Source: Eutreptiella sp. 'Long Island Sound 2002' (taxonomy: Eukaryota; Euglenozoa; Euglenophyceae; Eutreptiales; Eutreptiaceae). From it: DNA of 64,000 nt. The translations under genes and the position numbers were made by a program. This document shows, piece after piece, positions 37,207 through 43,197 of this stretch. Positions within the stretch are counted from its first letter, which is position 1, and every line of letters begins with the position of its first letter. A model generated the notes under the pieces. That model was not told where the DNA came from, searched no databases, and saw only the letters and a program-made list of their open reading frames with translations. The stretch is taken from positions 142,860,961 to 142,924,960 of the forward strand of contig OZ038382.1 in NCBI GenBank assembly GCA_964036045.1. Direction: 5' to 3'.

Positions 37207-40200
37207 TACTGTGGCACACGACCTCCATCAACAACAACAACCAAGACCTGATGCTGTGGGGATTTGGGACAATGTCTAGTCCTGTTAATCAGATTTTGGC
37301 GGCCACCTCCACCATCAACCGGGATTCGGCGCTGTGGGGATTTTGGATCATATCTAGTCCTGGTGGTCGGTTTGTTATGCTCTTGAACAAAGTCTACATA
37401 CAAGCAATACCGGCGCTTTGGGAATTTTGGATCATGTCATGTCCTGTTAGTCGTATGCTTGTACTCCTCTATACGACAACGCGCCAACCAAATACACCCA
37501 CCAGCTACCTACCTGCCTGCCGCGTCTGGAGATAGGTAGGGCTACTGGCGAGGACACTCCGGGGCTTTCCAAATCAAAGCCAAATCAAAAGTCCGGCCAT
37601 TCGGCCTCCCGCAAGTCCGGAACGAAGTTAAGTCGGGGCCTCCATGGTACATAGCAAAGACCGCCACTCAACCCCTCTATCCTTGGGTCTGCAAGTACGT
37701 TCTGCAATGAATGAATGCCAAAGAAAACAAGACAAATTTGTATGAATTTTGGCTGTTTATTTTTCATAACAGGCCATGATGCCCATCAGCCAACTCATCA
37801 TTTAGGTGCACATTGCTCAGAGTTAATTCTCTACAAGATGGACTTGCCGAAGGTAATAGAATTTCCGAAACTGATTTTTTTGATATTCTGACCATCGAAA
37901 ATGATCAAATATCCTATATAAAGCATGTTTAGCCCCTCTTTATGTGTTTTTCACCCTGTTTGGCTGTTTCTTTTGGGGGGGGGGGGGGGGGCTCCCAAGG
38001 GGGCTGGGGCACAACCTGCTTATGCAGTTTCCAGCCTCGGCAGCTCAAAAATGGTCGTCCCTCTCCCCTCTTCGAGGTGCCTTGCCAAAGGCAATAGAAT
38101 TTTTTTGAGCATAAAAAAGGTCAACATTTTTGTCACCAAATACATGGCAAATGATAATTTTTCTGAACCCCCTCGATGCGCTGATTCCAAAAATCCCATT
38201 TTCATTTTTTGCCGATTTTTGGGTCGGGGTCTCCACCAAGGCCTGGGGGTGAGTCTCGTTAGGATTTGGGGGTCCTGCCAATTGAGCCTTTTCGGGGGGG
38301 GTCCAGCCAGGGGGCTCTATTGCCCCCCCCCCCCCCCCGCGCCCCCCCAATCGCAAGCCCAATTGCCCCTGCTCCACTGCACCAACCTTGAGGTCTCCTG
38401 TACCCGTTTTATCTTTGGGTCTGCACTCCTACACCTTCTGCCCTGATGCATTCGGCACGCATCGCTTTTCAGGATATAGCGCCACGTTTCAGTACACTGC
38501 TCCCTATGACGAGACTGCTCCTGTTGACAGCAATGGATTTCATGAAAAAATGGTGGTGGCCATTGATGCCAAGGCATGCACATGAGGGCTGCCTGCTGCA
38601 GCGTTCTTGGGTTGGGGTGCCAGGAACCAGCCATCTTAGATGGCGGTGAAGTATTGGACCGTCACTGTTGTGGGGCAGTCATGCATTTCGCACTGCTCTG
38701 CATCTTTTTCGCACTGTTTTGGCCGGGCCAACTCAACAACGAGTCAAAGCGGGAAGGTGCTTTTTGATGTGCTGCAGGTATGGGAAATCATTTTTATCCA
38801 TAAAAAGACGTGCATTGGACAGTGGATTGATCATTTTCCTAGATCTTGCACATACAGGAGGGGGCTTTAATTAGGCGGTGAGAAAATTTGTTTGGACAAA
38901 TTTCGAAGCCCTCCCTCGTACCAAATATTTCCTTCAATTTTAAGGATTCTTTGTGCCATATTGTGTCAGGCGGTGCCATAACGACACTCACCCCTTTTTT
39001 TTCACTATGACATCCACACTCTGATGTTACAGCTCTGGCAGATCCTGATGTACCTTAGGGTATTTTTTTTCCTTCGCTTTTTTTGGCCTTTTTTATGTCT
39101 GCATGTCTGCATGTTTGCATGTGCCTGCACCCCCAGGACATGGACATGGACATGGAGCCCACCAGGAAATGTCAGTAACCATCCAGAGCCCACCGGAATC
39201 CACAATGAACATCCACTAGGAAGCAGCAGCAAGGGGCCTCATACCAAAATTTTCCTTCATTTCTAAGGAGCAATACCAATTTTTTACCCCCTTAATTTTG
39301 GTCATCCGAAAAAAAACCTCTTAAATTAAAGCCCCCTCCGGTAGTCCCCTCCACACTCCCCCAGCTTCCAGACCCAGACACAGCCCCCTCCCCCCCCCCC
39401 CCCGCCTACTCCAGACGAAGCCCGACGAAGCCCCCCCCCCCCCCCCAGTTTTGGGGGTACGGGAGTAGCAGTAACTCCAGGGTGGCTACAGCATATCTTG
39501 AGGCTCTGTGACCCTCGCCACAGCACAGTTGCACAAAAATATAAACCCACACAAAAAAGAGCCAAAAAAAGAAGCCCTTCCGTTGCAGTCCGCCTGTGGG
39601 GAGGCAAAATGCCAGGCGCCAGCCCCCAAAGTCATGATGCCAGTGGGTCGGGCGGTTCCGCAATGGGAACATTGTCATGGTGGCATCCAACCTCATTGTA
39701 CCGCACCCACATTCCACTCACTTGGTGCAAGTACATCAGGGGCACCTCGTCAGTCTCCTCCCCCATTTGCTTCCAAGTCACTCTTTCATGTCCGTCCTGT
39801 CTCATCCAGACCCCATGGTACCCTCCTTCCCCATCCCCCTGGTCCCGCTCCAATCAGCACAGGCACGACTCCGCCTGGCAATGCCTTCTGCCGCCATTTT
39901 GAAGTCGCCTCCTTCACCTGCAACCCAATGGGTAGACCACCCACCTATCCACGCATGGAAGGTTCCCTCCTCAAAAGATGGACAAGTACGTTCTCTTGGA
40001 AATATCAACCATTATGTTGACTCGCCCCCCCCCCCCCCGACGACATGGGGTATCAGATACCAAGTTCTGGGAACCAGGTGCTTTGACGGACTTTGCGGAT
40101 GCAGTCAGCCCCCTTGTGTTTTTATGTGTTGTTTTTTCTGTTGATATGTGTTGCGTGGCTTGGCTTGCTGCATCCTGTGGTATCTGTTGTGTGATGTTGG

Positions 40201-41902
40201 ATGTGACGTGTTTGCTTGCCATTTATTGCTCTGCACTGCCGGGGCTCAAACGGTCATACCTTGTGCTGTACCTTCAGGATTTCTCGGAGCCCGGGTTGAC
40301 CTCGGGAGACCAGTATCACATGGACTGCATTGCACGGGAGATGGGAAAGGCTCACGGGGGCCTTAAGGCAGCTCGAGACCTGCAGAAGCGATCAGTGGTA
40401 GCCACAGGGCACTGGGGGTGTGGGGCATTCAAAGGGGACCGAGAACTCAAGGCAATCATTCAGGTTTGCGTTGTGCTTTGCAACATCCAACACTTTGGTC
40501 TGGGGCATGTTCTCGGGCTTCATTGCAGGGACTTGCAGCCCAGTGCCGTTCAGTGCCATGCACATGGGAGGGGGGGGGGGGGGGGTACACAGGGGCCGGG
40601 GAGGCGGGGGGGGGGGGGGATGCAGGGCTGCAAACAATGTTGAATTGTGGTCTGTGGCAACTAGGGCCAAGAACGTTTTTCACTGCTCATCGTAAATCCA
40701 TGGCATTGTCATTGTAAACCACCCCCCCTCCCCGCTGTGCCTCTGACCCACCTTTACGGTGTGGCAGGGAGCAGCGAGTGGGGTCATTGGACCAGAAATG
40801 GCTGTGGCCAGTCTTGCTACAGCGATCACATGGATATCCACACGTGCTCAGTATGCGCAGGACATTGTGCACCTGGTATCACTGTCACGGGTCTCATGTG
40901 GGGGGGGTCGGGGGAAAGATGAGGTAAAGGGTGAAAGGGGGGTTGCAAGGAGACAGTACACTGCCCTAAGGAGAGACAACATAGCCCAAAGACCACATTG
41001 CAGAGCATGGGCATTCACAGTACACTGGCGGTGCATTGGCTGTGCACTGGCGGTCCATTGGCGGGGGCGCCGGCAGTGCTTTGGCCCACTCTTTTTGAAT
41101 AATGATTTAAACTTGACAAAACAGATACGCTTCTGCCTGGCGGCTCAGCAAACGTTAGAATTAAGAAGCTTGATTGAGAAGTGTGTGTCCCTCCTGAGCA
41201 TGCAACAGCCTCATTCATCCTTTCAGCCACGCACTCAAACATACAATCTCGCATCTTTTCATCCATCTTGTCGTCCATCTATTAGTTAATGAATGCATAC
41301 TTTGGGCCGTGATGTATACAGCACGGTCATTGGTATGTTGCAGGTCTGTATTTGGGGTGTGGGAGATTTTATGGGGTGGCTGAATGTTGGTTGAGCAGCT
41401 GTGTAGATTCAAGGTGGTACGAGCTGCCTCAATACTACATGCAGACGCGTCTTGGCTTCACATCGCCCCTGTCCCTCTACGTTTCGTGGTTTGCCCCTGA
41501 GTTGCATTGCATGCATTGATGTGCCGTATCGTAGTTCCGTGCCGTTGCATGGTGTGGTGTGTGGAGTGTGTGATATGGCTTGTTGTGTTGTGTTGTGTGG
41601 TGTGTCCTCATTTTTGACCATTCTATTGGCTCTTCTACATTCAGTTAATGGCAGCTTCAGAGGCCGGCTATGAGAGCATTGATTACTTCACCTTTGGAGA
41701 CGAACCGTTGGCGGACCAGTTGCAGCGGGTGCACAAGCTGTTCAGGAATGCCGACATTCGTGTGGGCCGGCTGTACAATATGTTGACAGAGGTGTATTTT
41801 GCACAGAATGTGGAAGACCCCCCGTTTTCCGTTTTGCAGTATTTGCATGAGTATGTGCAGGGCTGGGCTTGTCCCGTAAACACCAAAGGCCAATCGATGT
41901 GA
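123..41902 (+). CDS. PARG: Poly(ADP-ribose) glycohydrolase, nine-exon gene with giant introns
   Basis: PARG cleaves the ribose-ribose bonds of poly(ADP-ribose) and so reverses PARP signalling, usually in the nucleus. Nine blocks on the plus strand each end at plausible splice sites, and every junction phase agrees. Together they total 1482 nt, or 493 residues plus TGA. Domain order follows the family: an N-terminal helical part (exons 1-2), then the macrodomain-like catalytic part with VDFANKF (Asp about 256), GGG-x7-QEE (263-275, catalytic Glu 274 and 275), YSQYRGYS, HWGCGAF (391-397) and YFTFGD (422-427). Animal enzymes, as I recall them, have Asn where this one has His 391. There is no long N-terminal regulatory region of the vertebrate kind. 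The start is uncertain: the frame is open from base 3, with ATGs at 72, 123 and 135, and a pyrimidine-rich acceptor-like tract ends at 314. The family call is firm; the exact 5' end is not. Confidence 0.9.
506..1409 (+). other. PARG intron 1
   Basis: This 904-bp GT-AG intron begins GTGCAG and ends TTTTGGTGCAG. I see no repeat or second gene in it. The open frames inside it have no recognisable domain. Confidence 0.8.
1410..1497 (+). CDS. PARG: PARG exon 2
   Basis: This 88-nt exon completes the codon split at exon 1 and encodes a segment containing VACLVANAFFCTYPRRN. That is a hallmark of PARG, where animal enzymes read close to LLANAFFCTFPRRN. The acceptor is TTGGTGCAG|G. The donor is CAGAAG|GTTTGT and ends in phase 0, which fits exon 3. 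Confidence 0.9.
1570..1785. repeat. 7-bp minisatellite (CCAACCA/CCAACTG-like)
   Basis: About 30 imperfect copies of a heptamer varying around CCAACCA, CCAACCG and CCAACTG. It yields frames rich in Pro, Thr, Asn and Gln in all three phases, which I take to be shadows of the repeat. Confidence 0.85.
2033..5115. repeat. 85-bp satellite array, about 36 copies
   Basis: The monomer is 85-86 bp and recurs without interruption. Its landmarks are GTTGGGGACCCCCTAGACGG, GTAGCCAATC, TTGTGGGCCACT and TTTTGTCCCCCGCTCTGAAG. Each unit therefore carries a CCAAT box. Copies diverge by roughly 10-20 percent by eye. A distinctive variant with GGTGAATTGGCC or GGTGAATTAGCC recurs at 2661, 4022 and 4743, which points to higher-order units. 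About half a monomer is missing near 4200. Minus-strand frames through it encode glycine/serine-rich peptides and are not genes. Confidence 0.92.
6502..6527. repeat. (TG)n microsatellite
   Basis: A short TG run with one interruption. Confidence 0.85.
7941..7972. repeat. G14-TTAGCA-C12 homopolymer inverted repeat
   Basis: A run of 14 G is followed by the 6-base spacer TTAGCA and 12 C. The arms are complementary, so each strand can form a hairpin. The G arm could alternatively form a quadruplex. Confidence 0.9.
9828..9932 (+). CDS. PARG: PARG exon 3
   Basis: A 105-nt exon in phase 0 at both ends. It encodes a peptide with YPSINFVDLF, the family motif that animal PARGs show as YPDINFNRLF. The acceptor is CTCTTGCAG|G and the donor CCCAG|GTGCAT. 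It lies alone between introns of 8.3 and 14.6 kb. Confidence 0.88.
12029..12382 (+). CDS. Uncharacterised ORF in PARG intron 3
   Basis: An open frame of 117 codons. Its composition looks more protein-like than its surroundings: it has charged, helix-prone stretches such as DKQIEAVKQHASVL and LIGLLLDLNVPKSGFRHVL. I recognise no domain. The opposite strand is also open over the same stretch (11830-12414), so base composition alone could explain it. It may be a fragment of a transposon protein. Confidence 0.25.
   Translation: MPFPRDTILKLSMTLTCLSGAKNLRDPLVAPLLGAWVASSPLAKARWYEATEVAQLPFIRDKQIEAVKQHASVLFPAPELIGLLLDLNVPKSGFRHVLEFMTRRGAASTAATGHPFL
12480..16330. repeat. Palindrome-rich dispersed repeat family, tandem cluster
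   Basis: About seven or eight full or partial copies of a unit of roughly 500-600 bp. Fixed landmarks are GACGATCGTC, GGCCATTTTTGGACACTAAA, TCGGCCATAGAACGGGCTAG, a (GCT)-rich stretch, TTGGACCCTAAGAAGGGGTG, CCCAGCTCGGTAATCAAGAC, ACCGAGCTGGGTCCTAGTC, and ACCGTGGAGCAAAGC pairing with GCTTTGC and CTCCACGGT. A partial duplication is visible near 15640-15790. Another copy lies at 23693-24412. Frames through it are leucine/cysteine-rich artefacts of the GCT tract. Confidence 0.85.
17260..18370. repeat. 110-bp satellite, left array (about 10 copies)
   Basis: Copies of CAGCAGCAAGGGAAAGCCCA recur at 17271, 17381, 17492, 17602, 17713, 17823 and 17933, a period of 110-111 bp. Other landmarks are CTTGCCCACTCTGAACATGC, AAAGTCCAACTTGTACAAAC and CATGCTTCTTGACCCCACTT. 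The same monomer forms the array at 21730-23330. Confidence 0.92.
18370..18600 (-). pseudogene. Truncated J-domain end plus shared 3' flank (copy 1)
   Basis: Read on the minus strand, the peptide ends TDRFQLLLKTYNILKDKYKLG and a stop, which matches the last part of the intact-looking J-domain at 23464-23682. Here the stretch with the HPD motif is deleted: VEVGSLLP runs straight into TDRFQ. The stop is followed by the shared flank (CCGGACTCAAGT... to CCAAAGGCCGAAG...TTCACATTTT) and then the left 110-bp array. It sits directly downstream of the helicase and zinc-finger relic on the same strand. Confidence 0.7.
18592..19320 (-). pseudogene. Zinc-finger and charged-linker segment downstream of the helicase relic
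   Basis: This 240-codon minus-strand frame overlaps the end of the helicase frame. It begins near MRGHDKSMHRKGSKKSREKE and contains CNKQC followed by HHRRLHEASCKH, a C2H2-like zinc-finger pattern. A Glu/Arg-rich linker and a basic Ser-rich tail follow. The overlap at about 19290-19320 suggests that a frameshift separates it from the helicase C-terminus and that both once formed one protein ending in the J-domain copy at 18510-18600. No function beyond possible nucleic-acid binding can be stated. Confidence 0.5.
19287..21740 (-). pseudogene. PIF1/Helitron-type helicase relic
   Basis: The superfamily 1 helicase motifs appear in order on the minus strand. They are Walker A GGTGKS (20777-20794), DEVSM (about 20523-20537), GDFVQL, the region around KGLSNGTQGRL, and LTYNAFYVGISRVRT (motif VI, about 19475-19520). 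The N-terminal part, with CPILAGKRM and CNFVPWD, resembles the segment before the helicase in Helitron Rep-Hel proteins; no HUH Rep domain is present. The frame is broken: a TAA at 21467-21469, a frame change near 20240-20265, a TGA at 20083-20085 and a frame change near 19520. The sequence is therefore non-functional as written, or carries assembly indels. Upstream it runs in frame into the 110-bp satellite. Confidence 0.85.
21725..23335. repeat. 110-bp satellite, right array (about 15 copies)
   Basis: Same monomer and orientation as the array at 17260-18370. It lies between the helicase relic on its left and J-domain copy 2 on its right. The junction with the helicase falls within ACTTGTACAAACC near 21740. 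Confidence 0.92.
23330..23692 (-). pseudogene. J-domain end plus shared 3' flank (copy 2)
   Basis: The minus-strand frame 23464-23682 encodes a J-domain-like segment. YLKLSVQLHPDKSKD contains the HPD loop (HPDK at 23548-23559), followed by RFQLLLKAYNLLKDKYKLR and a stop. The stop is followed by the same flank as copy 1. The upstream side is cut near 23692, where the palindrome-rich repeat begins, so only the end of the original gene remains. J-domains stimulate Hsp70 ATPase through HPD; whether this one did cannot be told. Confidence 0.75.
23693..24412. repeat. Palindrome-rich repeat, isolated copy
   Basis: Another copy of the family clustered at 12480-16330. It has ACCGTG...CCTCCACGGT, GGCCATTTTTGGACACTAAA, a C13A8 run at 24282-24302 and the start of the CCAGCTCAGT stem. 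It ends about 80 bp before PARG exon 4. Confidence 0.8.
24491..24627 (+). CDS. PARG: PARG exon 4
   Basis: This 137-nt exon begins EGKLRCLLHYL and ends WVDSQKRLCNLR, matching the PARG stretch KL-x-C-hydrophobic-HYF through the Trp-containing strand before the catalytic loop. The acceptor is TGCTGTGCAG|G and the donor TTTAAG|GTACCG. It ends two bases into a codon, and exon 5 supplies the third. Confidence 0.88.
24628..25427 (+). other. PARG intron 4
   Basis: An 800-bp GT-AG intron ending TCTCTGTTTGCAG. I see no repeat or gene in it. Confidence 0.8.
25428..25561 (+). CDS. PARG: PARG exon 5 with the catalytic signature
   Basis: Encodes GCIEDADYRSVHVDFANKF followed by GGGIVGRGCVQEE. This is the PARG signature GGG-x(6-8)-QEE, with the catalytic glutamates at 25534-25539 and the conserved Asp at 25480-25482. 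The acceptor is GTTTGCAG|A and the donor CCCAG|GTGTGT. It ends one base into a Glu codon completed by exon 6. Confidence 0.95.
25562..26506 (+). other. PARG intron 5
   Basis: A 945-bp GT-AG intron ending GGCATTTGCAG. I see no separate feature in it. Confidence 0.8.
26507..26596 (+). CDS. PARG: PARG exon 6
   Basis: A 90-nt exon encoding ELIASRLFTEHL and GARRYSQYRG. It follows the family pattern PELI-x-SRLFTE then EQYS-x-Y-x-GY. The acceptor is CATTTGCAG|AG and the donor CGAG|GTACAG. The split Gly codon is completed 11.9 kb downstream. Confidence 0.92.
27860..29480. repeat. Dispersed repeat, three diverged copies
   Basis: Copies lie at about 27865-28020, 28490-28745 and 29265-29480. They share GGGAAAACGCCACATACCCC, a CGTACCCTACCCCAAGG-like stretch, CCCCTTGTAAAA, CCCCCCAATGAGT and TTGAAACCCACTTTTTTGAG. 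The first copy is the most diverged. No coding potential is evident. Confidence 0.6.
29855..31880. repeat. 192-bp satellite array, about 10 copies
   Basis: ACCATATGATGCACAAGG-like landmarks recur at about 29861, 30056, 30247, 30439, 30631, 30822, 31015 and 31207, a period near 192 bp. Each unit also carries TTGGTGTGGACC, CTCCCATTGCTTAACC and CAGTCATTTGTGGGATCATC. The last copies, after about 31390, are degraded and include a G13 run. Confidence 0.9.
31877..32407 (+). CDS. Uncharacterised ORF between two satellites
   Basis: A 176-codon open frame from the end of the 192-bp array into the start of the 25-bp array. Its middle looks protein-like (for example NLSALETDNLPFKGVGYSWD and KNHEVVGADKDGDHIIMSL), but I recognise no family. 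Its last 18 or so codons already lie in satellite. It could be a transposon fragment or chance. Confidence 0.25.
   Translation: MFPHRAILCATGSEPSRDMISALGVNGTWLTSCMQEFKDSVVLNLSALETDNLPFKGVGYSWDALAPFFKNHEVVGADKDGDHIIMSLPCYLLEQKGHMNGVHSSGSQTSHKLSAPSPDALEVWLSHGCGWLTSFHSFILACLPIELSKAFATFLHSFRLNRLGSVLCEAISICVL
32355..34880. repeat. 25-bp satellite with orientation changes
   Basis: The monomer TTGGATCTCCATTGTGTGAACCGGC repeats in plus orientation at 32355-32660. It turns to its reverse complement at about 32670-33180, then returns to plus from about 33470 to 34880. Between the minus and plus blocks lies one arm of a fold-back pair. Open frames of up to 300 codons here are only the satellite read through. 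Confidence 0.9.
33203..33420 (-). repeat. Left arm of a fold-back inverted repeat
   Basis: The reverse complement of this segment matches 34870-35093 at high identity (about 85-90 percent by eye). Shared landmarks are GTGGCACACGCGGGAGGG, ATGCCGCCGTGCC, GGCGTATAGCCAAA and AAATGGCTGCATGACAAAC. Confidence 0.85.
34870..35093 (+). repeat. Right arm of a fold-back inverted repeat
   Basis: Partner of 33203-33420. The two arms enclose about 1.45 kb of 25-bp satellite. The zinc-repeat relic begins 70 bp to the right. Confidence 0.85.
35164..35931 (+). pseudogene. Tandem zinc-knuckle repeat protein relic, ten repeats
   Basis: From ATG at 35164 one frame encodes ten repeats of about 26 residues (78 bp). 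The core is CNRCTKVTCPSC, a CxxC-x4-CxxC zinc-knuckle pattern, followed by QQERMASEISARGT. The frame holds three internal stops: TAA at 35449-35451 and 35746-35748, both at MA*EI, and TGA at 35614-35616 in place of a repeat cysteine. It ends at TAA 35929-35931. Repeat 6 lacks about five residues. Repeat periodicity and frame are otherwise kept over 256 codons. It probably once continued into the linker and J-domain downstream. I do not recognise the family. Confidence 0.7.
35932..36794 (+). pseudogene. Charged linker and C-terminal J-domain (copy 3) of the zinc-repeat relic
   Basis: Several frames follow one another here. CASCNELKPK and CIHCSQNQKK...CFSCGIERLC are further CxxC pairs. A Lys/Asp/Glu/His-rich linker follows (36234-36491). 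The J-domain-like end has LHLSVKLHPDKDQ (HPDK at 36705-36716) and FALLLRAYEMLQ and stops at 36794. The breaks include a TAA at 36489 and an apparent frame change near 36640. The J-domain is clearly related to the one at 23464-23682. The order zinc modules, charged linker, J-domain parallels the relic at 18.5-21.7 kb. Confidence 0.65.
36890..37012 (+). repeat. Shared 3' flank of the J-domain family (copy 3)
   Basis: CCGGACTCAAGT, TTGAGCTTCGCA, AGCAATATGGTGATTGGTTGC and TTGCCAAAGGCCGAAG...GATTCACATTT align with the flanks after the J-domain stops at 18370-18490 and 23330-23450, which lie on the other strand. Non-coding sequence conserved downstream of a stop codon suggests the terminal part of a mobile element. 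Confidence 0.7.
37174..37205. repeat. (GT)n microsatellite
   Basis: About 16 uninterrupted GT units. Confidence 0.95.
38473..38573 (+). CDS. PARG: PARG exon 7 (GC donor)
   Basis: A 101-nt exon that completes the Gly codon of exon 6 and encodes GYSATFQY and MVVAIDAK. The family reads GYAETY and then IVAIDA here. The acceptor is CTTTTCAG|GA. No GT donor lies at the required place; AAG|GCATGC gives a GC-AG intron in phase 0, which matches exon 8. Confidence 0.85.
38574..40277 (+). other. PARG intron 7
   Basis: A 1.7-kb GC-AG intron ending GCTGTACCTTCAG. It contains TIR element copy 1 and several C runs (near 39390, 39430 and 40025). Confidence 0.75.
38857..39339. mobile_element. TIR element, copy 1 (MITE-like, 483 bp)
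   Basis: GGAGGGGGCTTTAATT at 38857-38872 and AATTAAAGCCCCCTCC at 39324-39339 are perfect 16-bp inverted repeats. The interior aligns with the element at 42744-43197 (ACAAATTTCGAAGCCCTCCC, TTGTGCCATATTGTGTCAGG, AAGCAGCAGCAAGGGGCCTC). The tRNA-like middle of copy 2 is missing here: CTTAG is followed almost at once by a T run. Extra sequence sits in its right half. There is no coding capacity and no clear target-site duplication. Confidence 0.8.
40278..40463 (+). CDS. PARG: PARG exon 8
   Basis: A 186-nt phase-0 exon encoding IAREMGKAHGGL and SVVATGHWGCGAFKGDRELK. The family motif ATGNWGCGAFGGD is plain, with His in place of Asn. The acceptor is ACCTTCAG|G and the donor ATTCAG|GTTTGC. Confidence 0.95.
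40464..41644 (+). other. PARG intron 8
   Basis: A 1.2-kb GT-AG intron ending TTCTACATTCAG. It has two G runs near 40570 and 40605, and short repeats of TGGCGGTGCATTGGC type near 41025-41065. Confidence 0.8.
41645..41902 (+). CDS. PARG: PARG exon 9 (C-terminus)
   Basis: Encodes LMAASEAG, then YFTFGDEPLADQL and VGRLYNMLTEVYF, and ends at TGA 41900-41902. The family reads YFTFGDSEL and then VGDVYKLLLRYY here. After this block only about 25 residues follow, similar to the short C-terminus of other PARGs. Confidence 0.93.
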   Translation, partial: LMAASEAGYESIDYFTFGDEPLADQLQRVHKLFRNADIRVGRLYNMLTEVYFAQNVEDPPFSVLQYLHEYVQGWACPVNTKGQSM

Positions 41903-42743
41903 TACAGATGGAGTGCTTCCAGACCCACACCAAAATGCATTTGTGCATCAACGATACATTGACGCCTCAACTTCTAACCCACTACATGAACTCTCAGCTG
42001 CTGCTGAAGCATAGTCCATCATCAGGGCTGCACGATTGCACCTCGTTTTTCGTTGGAGGAGGTTTTGATCGATCAGACGATAACATTTTAATAAAGATTG
42101 TACTTCCCTGCAACTGCCTCACGTGCTGCGTTAAGTTGCGAGTAACGTTCTGCGTCACGGTTCTAGCCTTTGTTGACTGATTGGGGCCAGCTGTTTCTTT
42201 GCCTGTAATGGAACGTTTGATTTGTCTTGGGCAACCTGTAATAGGCTCATTGCTCACACTCATGATCAAGTTTGTTCGTCTTGGGCCAGGTGACCGGGGG
42301 GAGGGGGGGCGCGAATCGCGGCAGCTTGCATGGTCTGGTCTGATAACCTGGCACATGGTGCATTGTGGTTGTGGGATTTTATCAATGCTGTTTATGAACC
42401 AAGGGGGTTCTTGTGTTGGATACGGATTCAGGACATCCTTGTCATTTGGTGAATGAAAGAGGGCAAAGAAAAAGGAATCTAAATGGTATGCATTGAGGCC
42501 GGTTCGGATCCCAGTTGGTTGCACTGTGTCCCATTGGACAGCGATTTTGGGAAGAAATTTAGGGGAATTCCGAATTTATACCTTCCATAATGGACAGGAT
42601 TTGGCACTGTTGGTTCAGCTGACGCTTGTTGTGTGCGCGCCCTTCTGCGTTTCCTGGTGGTGTGCGCGTGCTCTCTGTTTTTCAATGCGGGCTGATCGAT
42701 TGGAAACCCTTCGTGTCTGGTGCTAATGGTGTTAGATGGACCA
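41903..42743. other. Region after PARG, no recognisable gene
   Basis: No domain, repeat or splice-linked exon is recognised. The 3' UTR and polyadenylation site of PARG should lie in its left part, but I see no decisive signal. Confidence 0.5.
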
Positions 42744-43197
42744 CCACCAGGGGCTTTAATTGGGCCCGGAAAAAGTTGATATGGACAAATTTCGAAGCCC
42801 TCCCTCGTACCAAATATTTCCTTCAATTTCAAGGATTCTTTGTGCCATATTGTGTCAGGGGGTGCCATAAGGACACTCACCCGTTTTTTTTTTTACTATG
42901 CCATCATCCACTCTCTGATGTTCAAATTCTTGCAGATCCTGATATAGCTTAGTTGGTAGTTAGACTAGCTTCTAATCCCACGGGTCCTGGGTTCAAACCC
43001 TGGTGCCTGCAATTTTTTTAGCTTCGCTTTTTTGGTCTTTTGGCCCACCCGGAATCCACAATGAAATTCCACTAGAAAGCAGCAGCAAGGGGCCTCATAC
43101 CAAAGTTTTCCTTCATTTCTAAGGAGCAATACCAATTTTTTACCCGTTTAAATTTGATCATCCGAAAAAAACCCTCTTAAATTAAAGCCTCTGGTGG
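42744..43197. mobile_element. TIR element, copy 2, containing a tRNA-like sequence (454 bp)
   Basis: CCACCAGGGGCTTTAATT (42744-42761) and AATTAAAGCCTCTGGTGG (43180-43197) are inverted repeats with one mismatch. The interior is closely similar to copy 1 at 38857-39339. Inside it a tRNA-Arg-like stretch with a T7 run is present that copy 1 lacks. Confidence 0.8.
42939..43019 (+). tRNA. tRNA-Arg(UCU)-like sequence, probably a pseudogene or SINE head
   Basis: Box A TAGCTTAGTTGG (42945-42956) and box B GGTTCAAACCC are near-perfect RNA polymerase III promoters. The anticodon loop CTTCTAA gives TCT at 42971-42973, as in tRNA-Arg. The T-arm closes with wobble pairs, but the D-stem, anticodon stem and acceptor stem pair poorly. 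A run of seven T (43013-43019) could end transcription. I take it as a decayed or element-borne tRNA rather than a working one. Confidence 0.5.

Larger units (their letters stand above)
26597..38472 (+). other. PARG intron 6 (11.9 kb)
   Basis: The intron begins GTACAG and ends CGCTTTTCAG. It holds three copies of a dispersed repeat (27.9-29.5 kb), the 192-bp and 25-bp satellites, a fold-back pair, the zinc-repeat/J-domain relic and a (GT)n run. From 26600 to 27850 I see only GC-rich low-complexity sequence. From 37206 to 38470 I see only unremarkable sequence with a G17 run at 37975 and a C16 run at 38323. Confidence 0.8.
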
